Under the pieces are notes generated by a model, which searched no databases, was not told the DNA's origin, and saw only the letters and a program-made list of their open reading frames with translations. Shown here in pieces: positions 18,670 to 29,196 of a DNA stretch of 64,000 bases; the first letter of the stretch is position 1, and each line of letters opens with the position of its first letter. Location: contig NZ_JAHDAP010000002.1 of the NCBI RefSeq assembly GCF_018499575.1, forward strand, positions 1-64,000. The letters are read 5' to 3'. The position numbers and the translations under genes are program-made. Source of the stretch: Streptococcus infantis (lineage in GTDB: Bacteria; Bacillota; Bacilli; Lactobacillales; Streptococcaceae).

Positions 18670-21600
18670 ATGGATAAACGTATTTTCGTTGAGAAAAAAG
18701 CTGATTTTCGTGTGAAATCTCACTCTTTAGTAAAGGAACTACAGCATAATCTTCAGTTAAAAACCTTGAAGGACCTTCGTATTGTTCAGGTATACGATGT
18801 CTTTAATTTAGCAGAGGATTTGTTTGCGCGTGCGGAAAAACATATCTTCTCTGAGCAAGTGACCGATACTGTTTTGGATGAAGCTACAGTTAAGGCTGAC
18901 CTTGAGAAGTATGCTTTCTTTGCGATCGAAAGTTTGCCGGGACAGTTTGACCAACGTGCGGCATCTTCACAGGAAGCTTTGCTTTTGCTTGGTAGTTCAA
19001 ATGATGTAACGGTGAACACAGCACAACTTTACTTGGTCAATAAGGATATTGATGCGAATGAATTGGAAGCTGTTAAAAACTATCTCTTGAACCCAGTGGA
19101 TTCTCGTTTCAAAGACATCACTCTTGGTATTGCGAAACAGGATTTCTCTGAGTCTGACAAGACCATTCCAAATTTGGATTTCTTTGAAACTTATACAGCA
19201 GAAGATTTTGCACAGTATAAGGCAGAACAAGGATTGGCCATGGAAGTGGATGACCTTCTCTTCATTCAAGATTACTTCAAGTCAATTGGACGTGTGCCAA
19301 CTGAGACTGAGTTGAAGGTTTTGGATACTTATTGGTCTGACCACTGTCGTCACACAACTTTCGAGACGGAGTTGAAGAATATCGACTTCTCAGCTTCTAA
19401 ATTCCAAAAACAATTGCAAGCGACTTATGACAAGTATATTGCCATGCGTGATGAGTTGGGACGTACGGAAAAACCTCAGACCTTGATGGATATGGCGACT
19501 ATTTTTGGCCGTTATGAGCGTGCCAATGGTCGTTTGGATGATATGGAAGTGTCTGATGAAATCAATGCCTGCTCTGTTGAAATTGACGTGGATGTCAATG
19601 GTGTCAAAGAACCATGGCTTCTTATGTTCAAGAATGAAACCCATAACCACCCAACGGAAATCGAACCATTTGGTGGGGCAGCTACTTGTATCGGTGGTGC
19701 CATCCGTGACCCATTGTCAGGTCGTTCCTACGTTTACCAAGCCATGCGTATCTCAGGTGCTGGCGATATTACAACTCCAATTTCAGAAACTCGCGCTGGG
19801 AAATTGCCACAACAAGTGATTTCTAAAACAGCGGCTCACGGTTATTCTTCATATGGTAACCAAATCGGTCTTGCAACAACTTATGTTCGTGAATACTTCC
19901 ACCCAGGTTTTGTTGCGAAGCGTATGGAGCTAGGTGCAGTTGTCGGTGCGGCTCCTAAGGAAAATGTTGTCCGTGAAAAACCTGAAGCTGGTGATGTGAT
20001 TATCTTGCTCGGTGGGAAGACTGGACGTGATGGTGTCGGTGGTGCGACAGGTTCTTCTAAAGTTCAAACGGTTGAATCTGTTGAAACAGCTGGTGCTGAG
20101 GTTCAAAAAGGGAATGCCATCGAAGAACGTAAGATTCAACGTCTTTTCCGTAATGGTGAAGTAACACGTCTGATCAAGAAATCAAATGACTTTGGTGCTG
20201 GTGGTGTCTGTGTGGCTATCGGTGAATTGGCAGATGGTCTTGAAATTGATCTAGACAAAGTGCCATTGAAATACCAAGGTTTGAATGGAACAGAAATTGC
20301 TATCTCCGAATCACAAGAACGGATGGCCGTGGTGGTTCGCCCAGAAGATGTAGATGCCTTTATTGCAGAGTGTAATAAAGAAAATATTGACGCGGTTGTT
20401 GTCGCGACAGTAACTGAAAAACCAAATCTTGTCATGCACTGGAATGGTGAAACAATCGTTGATTTGGAACGTCGTTTCCTTGATACAAATGGTGTACGGG
20501 TAGTCGTAGATGCTAAGGTGGTTGACAAGGATGTCAAGCTTCCAGAAGAACGCCAAACATCTGCTGAAACCCTTGAGGCAGACACGCTTGCAGTCTTGGC
20601 TGACCTCAACCATGCCAGTCAAAAAGGATTGCAAACTATCTTTGATAGCTCAGTTGGTCGTTCAACAGTCAATCACCCACTTGGTGGTCGCTACCAAATC
20701 ACACCAACGGAGGCTTCTGTACAGAAATTGCCAGTTCAACATGGTGTGACTCATACGGCATCAGTCATGGCACAAGGCTTTAACCCATACATCGCAGAAT
20801 GGTCTCCGTACCACGGTGCTGCTTATGCGGTTATCGAAGCAACTGCTCGTTTGGTGGCTGCTGGTGCAAACTGGTCTAAGGCTCGTTTCTCTTATCAAGA
20901 ATACTTCGAGCGCATGGACAAGCAAGCTGAGCGTTTTGGTCAGCCAGTAGCAGCTCTCCTTGGATCAATTGAAGCTCAGATTCAACTTGGTTTGCCATCT
21001 ATCGGTGGTAAAGACTCTATGTCTGGTACCTTTGAAGAATTGACGGTGCCACCAACCTTGGTTGCTTTTGGTGTCACAACTGCAGATAGTCGTAAGGTCC
21101 TTTCTCCAGAATTTAAAGCTGCTGGTGAAAATATTTACTATATTCCAGGTCAAGCTTTGGCACAAGAAATTGACTTTGGTCTTATCAAGTCTAACTTTGC
21201 TAAGTTTGAAGCCATCCAAGCTGATTATAAAGTCACATCTGCATCAGCTGTCAAATATGGTGGTGTCCTTGAAACCCTTGCCCTTGTAAGCTTTGGGAAC
21301 CATATTGGTGCCACTGTAACCCTTGAAAATCTTGAGACTGCCTTGACAGCTCAATTGGGTGGATTCGTCTTCACATCTCCTGAAGAGATTTCAGGTGTTG
21401 CCAAGATTGGACAAACAGTAGCTGACTTTACACTTACTGTCAATGGTGTAACGCTTGATGGACACAAACTTGACAGTGCCTTCCAAGGTAAATTGGAAGA
21501 GGTTTACCCAACTGAATTTGCACAAGCAACTGAGAACGAAGAAGTACCTGCAGTAGCGTCAGCTGCTGTGATTAAAGCTAAAGAAGTAGTTGAGACACCA

Positions 21601-22395
21601 GTGGTTTACATCCCAGTATTCCCAGGTACTAACTCTGAGTATGACTCTGCTAAGGCCTTTGAAAAAGAAGGTGCCAAAGTTAACTTGGTACCATTTGTAA
21701 CATTGAATGAAGAAGCAATTGTCAAGTCGGTTGACACCATGGTTGACAATATCGAAAAAGCTAACATTATCTTCTTTGCAGGTGGCTTCTCGGCAGCGGA
21801 TGAACCAGATGGATCAGCTAAATTTATCGTGAACATTTTGCTCAATGAAAAAGTGCGTGCGGCTATTGATAGTTTCATCGAAGGTGGTGGTTTGATCATC
21901 GGTATCTGTAACGGATTCCAAGCTCTTGTTAAATCAGGTCTTCTTCCATATGGTAACTTTGAAGATGTAAGCAGCACGAGTCCAACCCTCTTCTACAATG
22001 ATGCCAACCAACACGTGGCTAAGATGGTAGAAACACGTATTGCCAATACCAACTCACCATGGCTTGCTGGAGTGGAAGTTGGTGACATCCATGCTATTCC
22101 AGTATCACACGGTGAAGGTAAATTTGTCGTGACAGCTGAGGAATTTGCAGAGCTTCGTGACAATGGTCAAATCTTTAGCCAATACGTTGACTTTGAAGGT
22201 AAACCAAGCATGGATTCTAAATACAATCCAAATGGTTCTGTTAACGCCATTGAAGGTATCACCAGCAAGAACGGTCAAATCATTGGGAAGATGGGACACT
22301 CAGAACGTTTCGAAGACGGTCTCTTCCAAAACATCCCAGGAAATAAAGACCAGCACCTCTTTGCGTCAGCTGTGCGTTATTTCACAGGGAAATAA
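18670..22395 (+). CDS. purL: Phosphoribosylformylglycinamidine synthase, large fused type
   Basis: PurL converts FGAR to FGAM with glutamine and ATP. It is a single fused 1241-aa protein, as in proteobacteria and streptococci, rather than the PurS-PurL-PurQ set of bacilli. It has an N-terminal PurS-like part, two AIRS-type ATP domains (DHCRHTTFETEL near 225, NETHNHPTEIEPFGGAAT near 325), and a C-terminal glutaminase (FPGTNSEYDSAKAF, catalytic Cys in IIGICNGFQ, then HGEGKF). The ATG at 18670 follows AAAGGAAAT. An in-frame start at 18646 lacks a ribosome site. Confidence 0.96.
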   Translation: MDKRIFVEKKADFRVKSHSLVKELQHNLQLKTLKDLRIVQVYDVFNLAEDLFARAEKHIFSEQVTDTVLDEATVKADLEKYAFFAIESLPGQFDQRAASSQEALLLLGSSNDVTVNTAQLYLVNKDIDANELEAVKNYLLNPVDSRFKDITLGIAKQDFSESDKTIPNLDFFETYTAEDFAQYKAEQGLAMEVDDLLFIQDYFKSIGRVPTETELKVLDTYWSDHCRHTTFETELKNIDFSASKFQKQLQATYDKYIAMRDELGRTEKPQTLMDMATIFGRYERANGRLDDMEVSDEINACSVEIDVDVNGVKEPWLLMFKNETHNHPTEIEPFGGAATCIGGAIRDPLSGRSYVYQAMRISGAGDITTPISETRAGKLPQQVISKTAAHGYSSYGNQIGLATTYVREYFHPGFVAKRMELGAVVGAAPKENVVREKPEAGDVIILLGGKTGRDGVGGATGSSKVQTVESVETAGAEVQKGNAIEERKIQRLFRNGEVTRLIKKSNDFGAGGVCVAIGELADGLEIDLDKVPLKYQGLNGTEIAISESQERMAVVVRPEDVDAFIAECNKENIDAVVVATVTEKPNLVMHWNGETIVDLERRFLDTNGVRVVVDAKVVDKDVKLPEERQTSAETLEADTLAVLADLNHASQKGLQTIFDSSVGRSTVNHPLGGRYQITPTEASVQKLPVQHGVTHTASVMAQGFNPYIAEWSPYHGAAYAVIEATARLVAAGANWSKARFSYQEYFERMDKQAERFGQPVAALLGSIEAQIQLGLPSIGGKDSMSGTFEELTVPPTLVAFGVTTADSRKVLSPEFKAAGENIYYIPGQALAQEIDFGLIKSNFAKFEAIQADYKVTSASAVKYGGVLETLALVSFGNHIGATVTLENLETALTAQLGGFVFTSPEEISGVAKIGQTVADFTLTVNGVTLDGHKLDSAFQGKLEEVYPTEFAQATENEEVPAVASAAVIKAKEVVETPVVYIPVFPGTNSEYDSAKAFEKEGAKVNLVPFVTLNEEAIVKSVDTMVDNIEKANIIFFAGGFSAADEPDGSAKFIVNILLNEKVRAAIDSFIEGGGLIIGICNGFQALVKSGLLPYGNFEDVSSTSPTLFYNDANQHVAKMVETRIANTNSPWLAGVEVGDIHAIPVSHGEGKFVVTAEEFAELRDNGQIFSQYVDFEGKPSMDSKYNPNGSVNAIEGITSKNGQIIGKMGHSERFEDGLFQNIPGNKDQHLFASAVRYFTGK

Positions 22396-22407
22396 AAGGT
22401 ATAAAAA

Positions 22408-23850
22408 ATGACATACGAAGTAAAATCTCTTAATGAAGAATGTGGTGTTTTCGGTATCTGGGGACATCCAGATGCTGCTAAGTTGACCTATTTTGGTCTC
22501 CACAGTCTTCAGCACCGTGGTCAGGAGGGGGCAGGAATCCTCTCCAATGACCACGGACAATTGAAGCGCCATCGTGATATGGGGCTTTTATCAGAAGTCT
22601 TCAAAAATCCTGCTAATTTGGATAAATTGACAGGAACTGGAGCGATTGGACATGTGCGTTATGCGACTGCGGGAGAAGCTTCTGTAGACAATATCCAACC
22701 TTTCCTTTTCCGCTTTCACGATATGCAGTTTGGTCTGGCTCATAATGGGAATCTGACCAATGCAGAATCTCTCAAGCAAGAATTGGAACAAAGAGGGGCA
22801 ATCTTCAGCTCAACTTCAGATTCAGAAATTTTGGCTCATCTTATTCGCCGTAGCCACAATCCAAATTTGATGGGAAAAATCAAGGAAGCACTTAGTCTTG
22901 TCAAAGGTGGTTTCGCTTATCTCTTGATGTTTGAAGATAAGTTAATTGCAGCCCTTGATCCAAATGGCTTCCGACCTCTATCAATCGGGAAAATGGCTAA
23001 TGGAGCAGTTGTTGTTTCATCTGAAACCTGTGCATTTGAGGTAATCGGTGCTGAGTGGATTCGCGATGTGAAACCAGGCGAGATTGTCATTATTGACGAC
23101 AATGGTATCCAGTATGATAGCTACACAAACGATACTCAGTTGGCTATCTGTTCCATGGAGTATATCTATTTTGCTCGTCCTGACTCCAATATCCATGGTG
23201 TCAATGTCCATACAGCCCGTAAGCGAATGGGAGCTCAATTGGCACGCGAGTTCAAGCACGAAGCTGATATCGTAGTCGGTGTGCCAAACTCCTCTCTCAG
23301 CGCAGCTATGGGCTTTGCTGAAGAATCAGGTCTACCAAATGAAATGGGTCTCATCAAGAACCAATATACCCAACGTACATTTATCCAGCCAACTCAAGAA
23401 TTGCGTGAGCAAGGGGTTCGGATGAAACTTTCTGCCGTTTCTGGTGTCGTGAAAGGCAAGCGTGTTGTCATGATTGATGACTCCATTGTACGAGGAACAA
23501 CATCTCGTCGCATTGTCCAACTTTTGAAAGAAGCGGGAGCATCAGAAGTGCACGTTGCCATCGGGAGTCCTGCTCTTGCCTATCCATGTTTTTACGGGAT
23601 TGATATCCAGACACGTCAGGAGCTGATTGCGGCCAATCATACCGTTGAGGAAACTTGCCAAATCATTGGTGCGGATAGCCTGACCTATCTTTCAATTGAT
23701 GGCTTGATTAACTCTATTGGGATTGAAACAGATGCGCCAAATGGCGGTCTCTGTGTGGCTTACTTTGATGGGAAATATCCAACTCCTCTCTATGACTATG
23801 AAGAAGAATATCGTAGAAGTTTGGAAGAAAAAACGAGTTTTTACAAATAA
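22408..23850 (+). CDS. purF: Amidophosphoribosyltransferase
   Basis: PurF makes phosphoribosylamine from PRPP and glutamine, the committed first step. It is 480 aa. The glutaminase cysteine follows a short propeptide (MTYEVKSLNEECGVFGIWG, Cys12), so self-processing of about 11 residues is expected. The PRPP loop VVMIDDSIVRGTTSRR lies near residue 355. The cysteines of the B. subtilis iron-sulfur type are not obvious in full, so the presence of a cluster is left open. Confidence 0.96.
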   Translation: MTYEVKSLNEECGVFGIWGHPDAAKLTYFGLHSLQHRGQEGAGILSNDHGQLKRHRDMGLLSEVFKNPANLDKLTGTGAIGHVRYATAGEASVDNIQPFLFRFHDMQFGLAHNGNLTNAESLKQELEQRGAIFSSTSDSEILAHLIRRSHNPNLMGKIKEALSLVKGGFAYLLMFEDKLIAALDPNGFRPLSIGKMANGAVVVSSETCAFEVIGAEWIRDVKPGEIVIIDDNGIQYDSYTNDTQLAICSMEYIYFARPDSNIHGVNVHTARKRMGAQLAREFKHEADIVVGVPNSSLSAAMGFAEESGLPNEMGLIKNQYTQRTFIQPTQELREQGVRMKLSAVSGVVKGKRVVMIDDSIVRGTTSRRIVQLLKEAGASEVHVAIGSPALAYPCFYGIDIQTRQELIAANHTVEETCQIIGADSLTYLSIDGLINSIGIETDAPNGGLCVAYFDGKYPTPLYDYEEEYRRSLEEKTSFYK

Positions 23851-23886
23851 AATTTCCCATTGAAGGAAAGGAAAAGGAATAAACAA

Positions 23887-24909
23887 ATGACAAATAAGAA
23901 TGCGTATGCTCAATCGGGTGTGGACGTTGAAGCGGGTTATGAGGTTGTAGAACGGATCAAAAAACACGTTGCCCGTACAGAGCGTGCAGGTGTCATGGGA
24001 GCTCTTGGTGGTTTCGGTGGCATGTTTGACCTTTCAAAAACAGGTGTCAAAGAACCTGTTTTGATCTCAGGTACAGATGGTGTTGGTACTAAACTCATGC
24101 TGGCTATTAAGTACGACAAACACGATACCATCGGTCAAGACTGTGTGGCCATGTGTGTTAACGATATCATCGCTGCAGGTGCAGAGCCTCTTTACTTCTT
24201 GGACTACGTCGCAACTGGTAAAAATGAACCAGCTAAGCTAGAACAAGTGGTTGCTGGTGTGGCCGAAGGGTGTGTGCAAGCTGGTGCAGCCCTCATCGGT
24301 GGTGAAACTGCTGAAATGCCTGGTATGTACGGTGAAGACGACTATGACTTGGCTGGATTTGCGGTCGGTGTTGCTGAAAAAAGCCAAATCATCGACGGTT
24401 CAAAAGTAGCAGAGGGAGACGTGCTTCTTGGTCTTGCTTCAAGCGGTATCCATTCAAATGGTTATTCCCTTGTTCGTCGTGTCTTTGCTGATTACACAGG
24501 TGAGGAAGTCCTCCCAGAACTGGAAGGTAAAAAACTCAAAGAGGTTCTTTTGGAGCCAACTCGTATCTACGTCAAAGCAGTTTTACCACTCATCAAAGAA
24601 GAATTAGTTAACGGTATTGCCCACATCACAGGTGGTGGTTTCATCGAAAATGTCCCACGGATGTTCGCGGATGACTTGGCTGCTGAAATTGACGAAAGCA
24701 AAGTCCCAGTCCTTCCAATTTTCAAAGCCCTTGAAAAATATGGCCAAATTAAACACGAAGAAATGTTTGAAATCTTCAACATGGGGATTGGTCTCATGCT
24801 TGCGGTTAAACCAGAGAATGTGGAACGTGTCAAAGAACTTCTTGACGAACCTGTTTATGAAATTGGTCGTATTGTGAAGAAAGATGGCGCAAGTGTGGTG
24901 ATTAAATAA
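23887..24909 (+). CDS. purM: AIR synthetase
   Basis: PurM closes the imidazole ring of FGAM with ATP to give AIR. It is 340 aa. The order is [27 protein letters not shown], the ATP site [13 protein letters not shown], and [11 protein letters not shown] near residue 140. The start at 23887 is favoured over 23860 because GGAAAGGAAAAGG lies just before it and the N-terminus is conserved. Its stop overlaps the purN start by one base (TAATG). Confidence 0.95.
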   Translation: MTNKNAYAQSGVDVEAGYEVVERIKKHVARTERAGVMGALGGFGGMFDLSKTGVKEPVLISGTDGVGTKLMLAIKYDKHDTIGQDCVAMCVNDIIAAGAEPLYFLDYVATGKNEPAKLEQVVAGVAEGCVQAGAALIGGETAEMPGMYGEDDYDLAGFAVGVAEKSQIIDGSKVAEGDVLLGLASSGIHSNGYSLVRRVFADYTGEEVLPELEGKKLKEVLLEPTRIYVKAVLPLIKEELVNGIAHITGGGFIENVPRMFADDLAAEIDESKVPVLPIFKALEKYGQIKHEEMFEIFNMGIGLMLAVKPENVERVKELLDEPVYEIGRIVKKDGASVVIK

Positions 24910-25463
24910 TGACTAAAAGGATTGCTGTTTTTGCCTCTGGCAACGGCTCAAACTTTCAGGTGATTGCAGAACAATTTCCAGTAGAATTTGTCTTTTCAGA
25001 TCACCGTGATGCCTATGTCTTAGAACGTGCCGAAAAGCTAGGGGTATTATCCTACGCTTTTGAACTCAAAGAGTTTGAGAACAAGGCAGACTATGAAGGA
25101 GCCATCGTCGAACTCTTGGATGAACACCAGATTGACTTGGTTTGTCTTGCAGGCTACATGAAAATCGTCGGTCCAACCTTGCTAGCAACTTATGAAGGCC
25201 GTATCATTAATATTCACCCGGCTTATCTTCCTGAATTTCCAGGTGCTCATGGTATTGAGGATGCTTGGAATGCTGGTGTTGCTGAGAGCGGCGTGACTAT
25301 TCACTGGGTGGACTCCGGCGTCGATACCGGTAAGGTCATCAAGCAAGTACGTGTGCCACGCCTTGAAGGTGATACCCTTGATACTTTCGAAACTCGCATC
25401 CACGAAACAGAGTACAAGCTCTATCCAGAAGTCTTGGATAGTTTGGGAGTTGCACGAAAATAA
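24909..25463 (+). CDS. purN: GAR transformylase (10-formyl-THF)
   Basis: PurN formylates GAR using 10-formyltetrahydrofolate. It is 184 aa. ASGNGSNFQVI at the N-terminus binds the phosphate; NIHPAYLPEFPGAHG carries the catalytic Asn and His; HWVDSGVDTGKVI carries the Asp. It overlaps purM by one base. The pneumococcal vanZ-like gene that I recall between purN and purH is absent here; only 76 bases separate them. Confidence 0.95.
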   Translation: MTKRIAVFASGNGSNFQVIAEQFPVEFVFSDHRDAYVLERAEKLGVLSYAFELKEFENKADYEGAIVELLDEHQIDLVCLAGYMKIVGPTLLATYEGRIINIHPAYLPEFPGAHGIEDAWNAGVAESGVTIHWVDSGVDTGKVIKQVRVPRLEGDTLDTFETRIHETEYKLYPEVLDSLGVARK

Positions 25464-25539
25464 GAAAGCCCTAGAGCTGAAAGATAATTTTCGACTGTAG
25501 CAGATAAAGAACTTTTTTAAAAAAAGGAAAAGAAATAAA

Positions 25540-27087
25540 ATGACTAAACGCGCACTAATTAGTGTTTCAGACAAAGCGGGCATTGTTGAATTTGCCCAAG
25601 AACTCAAAAAACTTGGTTGGGATATCATCTCAACGGGTGGTACCAAGGTTGCCCTTGACAATGCTGGGGTAGATACCATTGCCATTGACGATGTGACTGG
25701 CTTCCCAGAAATGATGGACGGTCGTGTCAAGACTCTCCATCCAAATATCCACGGTGGTCTTCTCGCTCGTCGTGATCTCGATAGTCACCTAGAGGCGGCT
25801 AAGGTCAATAATATTGAACTTATCGACCTTGTTGTGGTTAACCTTTACCCATTCAAGGAAACCATCCTCAAACCTGACGTGACATACGCTGACGCGGTTG
25901 AAAACATCGATATCGGTGGGCCATCAATGCTTCGTTCAGCAGCGAAGAATCACGCCAGCGTAACAGTTGTGGTGGATCCTGCTGACTATGCTGTGGTTTT
26001 GGAAGAATTGGGAGCTAAGGGCGAAACAAGTTACGAAACTCGTCAACGGTTGGCAGCTAAGGTTTTCCGTCACACAGCTTCATATGATGCCTTGATTGCA
26101 GAGTATTTCACAGCTCAAGTGGGAGAAACAAAACCTGAAAAACTCACTTTGACCTATGACCTTAAACAACCAATGCGTTACGGCGAAAACCCTCAACAGG
26201 ATGCCGATTTCTATCAAAAAGCCTTACCAACGGATTATTCGATTGCTTCAGCTAAACAGCTTAACGGTAAAGAATTGTCATTCAACAATATCCGTGATGC
26301 TGACGCTGCCATTCGTATCATTCGTGATTTCAAAGAACGTCCAACCGTTGTGGCTCTCAAACACATGAATCCATGTGGAATCGGTCAGGCTGACGATATC
26401 GAAACAGCTTGGGACTATGCTTATGAGTCTGACCCAGTTTCTATCTTCGGTGGGATCGTTGTTCTTAACCGTGAGGTGGATGCTGCGACAGCTGAGAAGA
26501 TGCACGGCATTTTCCTTGAAATCATCATCGCACCAAGCTATACGGATGAAGCGCTAGCCATTTTGACCAATAAAAAGAAAAACTTGCGTATTCTTGAGTT
26601 GCCATTTGATGCTCAAGATGCTAGCGAAGTGGAAGCAGAATACACAGGTGTAGTCGGTGGACTTCTCGTTCAAAATCAAGACGTGGTGAAAGAAAGTCCA
26701 GCTGACTGGCAAGTGGTAACCAAACGCCAACCGACGGAGACAGAAGCGACAGCTCTAGAGTTTGCATGGAAAGCTATTAAATACGTCAAATCAAATGGAA
26801 TCATCGTGACTAATGACCACATGACACTTGGTGTTGGACCTGGTCAAACCAATCGTGTGGCTTCAGTTCGTATCGCCATTGAGCAAGCTAAAGACCGTCT
26901 TGACGGCGCAGTTCTTGCTTCAGATGCCTTCTTCCCATTTGCAGATAACGTAGAAGAAATCGCCAAAGCAGGTATCAAGGCCATCATCCAGCCGGGTGGT
27001 TCCGTCCGTGACCAAGAATCTATCGAAGCAGCTGACAAATATGGCTTGACCATGGTCTTCACAGGAGTGAGACATTTTAGACATTAA
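25540..27087 (+). CDS. purH: Bifunctional AICAR transformylase / IMP cyclohydrolase
   Basis: PurH does the last two steps to IMP. It is 515 aa. The N-terminal MGS-like cyclohydrolase ([16 protein letters not shown], then [14 protein letters not shown]) spans about 1-200. The C-terminal transformylase carries ALKHMNPCG with the catalytic Lys-His, then PSYTDEAL. A consensus AAAGGAAAAG precedes the ATG. The gene is followed by a terminator, so purD starts a new transcript. Confidence 0.96.
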   Translation: MTKRALISVSDKAGIVEFAQELKKLGWDIISTGGTKVALDNAGVDTIAIDDVTGFPEMMDGRVKTLHPNIHGGLLARRDLDSHLEAAKVNNIELIDLVVVNLYPFKETILKPDVTYADAVENIDIGGPSMLRSAAKNHASVTVVVDPADYAVVLEELGAKGETSYETRQRLAAKVFRHTASYDALIAEYFTAQVGETKPEKLTLTYDLKQPMRYGENPQQDADFYQKALPTDYSIASAKQLNGKELSFNNIRDADAAIRIIRDFKERPTVVALKHMNPCGIGQADDIETAWDYAYESDPVSIFGGIVVLNREVDAATAEKMHGIFLEIIIAPSYTDEALAILTNKKKNLRILELPFDAQDASEVEAEYTGVVGGLLVQNQDVVKESPADWQVVTKRQPTETEATALEFAWKAIKYVKSNGIIVTNDHMTLGVGPGQTNRVASVRIAIEQAKDRLDGAVLASDAFFPFADNVEEIAKAGIKAIIQPGGSVRDQESIEAADKYGLTMVFTGVRHFRH

Positions 27088-27097
27088 AAAACAAAAG

Positions 27098-27125
27098 GGA
27101 GGGAAACAGTTTCTTTCCTTTTTTG
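27098..27125 (+). terminator. Terminator of the purC-H operon
   Basis: GGAGGGAAA (27098-27106), loop CAG, TTTCTTTCC (27110-27118) with two G-T pairs, then six T. Confidence 0.8.
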
Positions 27126-27150
27126 CTTAAAAATGCTTAACGAAACAAGA

Positions 27151-27175
27151 TTAAAACGAACGTTTATGGTATAAT
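27151..27175 (+). promoter_or_regulatory. purD promoter with PurR box
   Basis: TTAAAACGAACGTTT (27151-27165) fits the PurBox at about 10 of 13 positions. The extended -10 box TGGTATAAT (27167-27175) follows at once. The box therefore occupies the usual -35 to spacer region, which would suit repression by PurR, or activation in place of a -35. The mRNA begins near 27182. Confidence 0.6.
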
Positions 27176-27207
27176 ATTAATAAATAATTCGCAAAAGAGG
27201 TTGAGAG

Positions 27208-28473
27208 ATGAAACTGCTTGTTGTCGGTTCAGGTGGTCGTGAACATGCGATTGCTAAGAAGTTGCTGGAGTCTAAAGATATTGAACAGGTTTTTGTAGCT
27301 CCTGGAAATGACGGGATGACTCTGGATGGTTTAGAGTTGGTAAATATCTCCATTTCCGAACATTCTAAACTGATTGAATTTGCAAAAACCAACGATATTG
27401 CTTGGACCTTCATTGGCCCAGATGACGCCCTTGCAGCTGGGATTGTGGATGATTTCAATGCAGCTGGTCTCAAGGCTTTTGGTCCGACCAAGGCTGCGGC
27501 TGAGCTGGAATGGTCTAAGGATTTTGCTAAGGAAATCATGGTCAAATATGACGTTCCGACAGCAGCCTATGGAACCTTTTCAGATTTCGAGGAAGCCAAG
27601 GCCTACATCGAGGAGAAAGGTGCTCCGATCGTAGTCAAGGCAGACGGCTTGGCCCTTGGTAAAGGTGTCGTCGTTGCTGAAACGGTTGAGCAAGCAGTGG
27701 AAGCCGCTCACGAGATGCTTTTGGACAATAAATTTGGTGACTCAGGTGCGCGTGTGGTCATCGAGGAATTCCTTGACGGGGAAGAATTCTCTCTCTTTGC
27801 CTTTGCCAATGGCGACAAGTTCTACATCATGCCAACAGCTCAGGACCACAAGCGTGCCTATGATGGTGACAAGGGGTCGAATACTGGTGGGATGGGGGCT
27901 TACGCGCCAGTACCTCATTTGTCACAGAGTGTCGTTGATACAGCGGTTAAGACTATTGTCAAGCCAGTTCTTGAAGGCATGATTAAAGAAGGGCGCCCCT
28001 ATCTTGGTGTCCTTTACGCTGGTCTTATCTTGACAGCTGATGGACCCAAAGTCATCGAGTTCAACGCTCGATTTGGAGATCCTGAAACACAAATCATCTT
28101 GCCTCGTTTGACATCTGACTTTGCGCAAAATATCACGGATATTTTGGAGGGCAAGGAGCCAGCTATCACATGGACAGACAAGGGTGTGACACTTGGTGTG
28201 GTTGTAGCATCAAACGGCTACCCACTCGCTTATGAGAAGGGTGTCAAGCTTCCAGTCAAGACAGAGGGCGACATCATCACCTACTATGCCGGTGCTAAAT
28301 TCGCTGAAAATGGCCAAAACCTTCTTTCAAACGGTGGACGTGTCTATATGCTTGTTACAACAGCAGACACCGTCAAAGACGGGCAAAACATTATCTACAA
28401 CCAACTCGACAAACAAAATACAGAAGGCCTCTTTTATCGAACAGATATTGGAAGCAAGGCAATAAAAGATTAG
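27208..28473 (+). CDS. purD: Phosphoribosylamine-glycine ligase
   Basis: PurD joins glycine to phosphoribosylamine with ATP to give GAR. It is 421 aa and ATP-grasp. The N-terminal VVGSGGREHAIAKKL is diagnostic. VVKADGLALGKGVVVAET near 145 and VIEEFLDGEEFSLFA near 185 form the ATP site, and EFNARFGDPETQ near 285 binds metal. It leads the second purine transcript (purD-E-K and onwards). The spacer to purE is unusually long and structured. Confidence 0.96.
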   Translation: MKLLVVGSGGREHAIAKKLLESKDIEQVFVAPGNDGMTLDGLELVNISISEHSKLIEFAKTNDIAWTFIGPDDALAAGIVDDFNAAGLKAFGPTKAAAELEWSKDFAKEIMVKYDVPTAAYGTFSDFEEAKAYIEEKGAPIVVKADGLALGKGVVVAETVEQAVEAAHEMLLDNKFGDSGARVVIEEFLDGEEFSLFAFANGDKFYIMPTAQDHKRAYDGDKGSNTGGMGAYAPVPHLSQSVVDTAVKTIVKPVLEGMIKEGRPYLGVLYAGLILTADGPKVIEFNARFGDPETQIILPRLTSDFAQNITDILEGKEPAITWTDKGVTLGVVVASNGYPLAYEKGVKLPVKTEGDIITYYAGAKFAENGQNLLSNGGRVYMLVTTADTVKDGQNIIYNQLDKQNTEGLFYRTDIGSKAIKD

Positions 28474-28707
28474 CAGATACTATATCTGTCATTGCGAGCG
28501 AAAGCGAGCCAAACTAAGGTGATGGTCGCTTAATTTGCGAGCGTTAGCGAGCTAGTATAGGATAATCGTCGCAGTAGTGGAACTCCTAGTAGCTTTGCTA
28601 TTAGGAGCGGAAAACTGGAGACCCAGGCTCCAGTTTTAGTAATGGAACGCCATAGGCGGTCGCTTACGTCCGCACTACAATAGAAGATTATTAAAAAAGG
28701 AGAAGTA
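28474..28707 (+). other. Structured 234-bp purD-purE spacer
   Basis: No gene is seen. The spacer holds CAGATA/TATCTG (28474-28488) and two near-identical 18-base units TTGCGAGCGAAAGCGAGC (28492-28509) and TTGCGAGCGTTAGCGAGC (28535-28552), 16 of 18 equal. It also holds a 10-11 bp hairpin CTCCTAGTAGC/GCTATTAGGAG (28583-28607), and a perfect 10-bp hairpin AAAACTGGAG/CTCCAGTTTT (28611-28637) with only four T behind it. It is GC-richer than other spacers in the window. It could attenuate, process or stabilise the mRNA. The last bases supply GGAGAAG for purE. Confidence 0.6.
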
Positions 28708-29196
28708 ATGAAACCAGTAATTTCCATTATCATGGGCTCAAAATCCGACTGGGCAACCATGCAAAAAGCTGCTGAAGTCCTCGACAACTTCGGCGTCGCT
28801 TACGAAAAGAAAGTTGTTTCCGCACACCGTACACCGGACCTCATGTTCAAACATGCCGAAGAAGCACGTAGCCGTGGCATCAAGGTCATCATTGCAGGTG
28901 CTGGTGGTGCAGCTCACTTGCCAGGGATGGTTGCTGCTAAAACAACCCTTCCAGTCATCGGAGTACCCGTCAAATCACGTGCCCTTAGCGGTGTGGATTC
29001 GCTTTATTCTATTGTTCAGATGCCAGGCGGAGTACCAGTCGCAACTATGGCTATCGGTGAAGCAGGTGCGACAAATGCGGCTCTATTCGCCCTCCGTCTC
29101 TTGTCAGTAGAGGATCAGGCTATCACGACAGCTTTGGCAGATTTCGCAGAAGAACAAGGAAAAATCGCAGAGGAGTCTACAAATGAGCTCATCTAA
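28708..29196 (+). CDS. purE: N5-CAIR mutase
   Basis: PurE moves the carboxylate of N5-CAIR to give CAIR. It is 162 aa, class [13 protein letters not shown] (residues 6-17) and [16 protein letters not shown] with the catalytic His near 40 are conserved, and [17 protein letters not shown] follows. AAAGGAGAAG gives the start. Its last 14 bases overlap purK. Confidence 0.95.
   Translation: MKPVISIIMGSKSDWATMQKAAEVLDNFGVAYEKKVVSAHRTPDLMFKHAEEARSRGIKVIIAGAGGAAHLPGMVAAKTTLPVIGVPVKSRALSGVDSLYSIVQMPGGVPVATMAIGEAGATNAALFALRLLSVEDQAITTALADFAEEQGKIAEESTNELI

Noticed and set aside
28820-29110. Frames inside purE and the other purine genes
   Set aside because: They lie in shifted or opposite frames of strongly conserved enzymes and have no ribosome sites.
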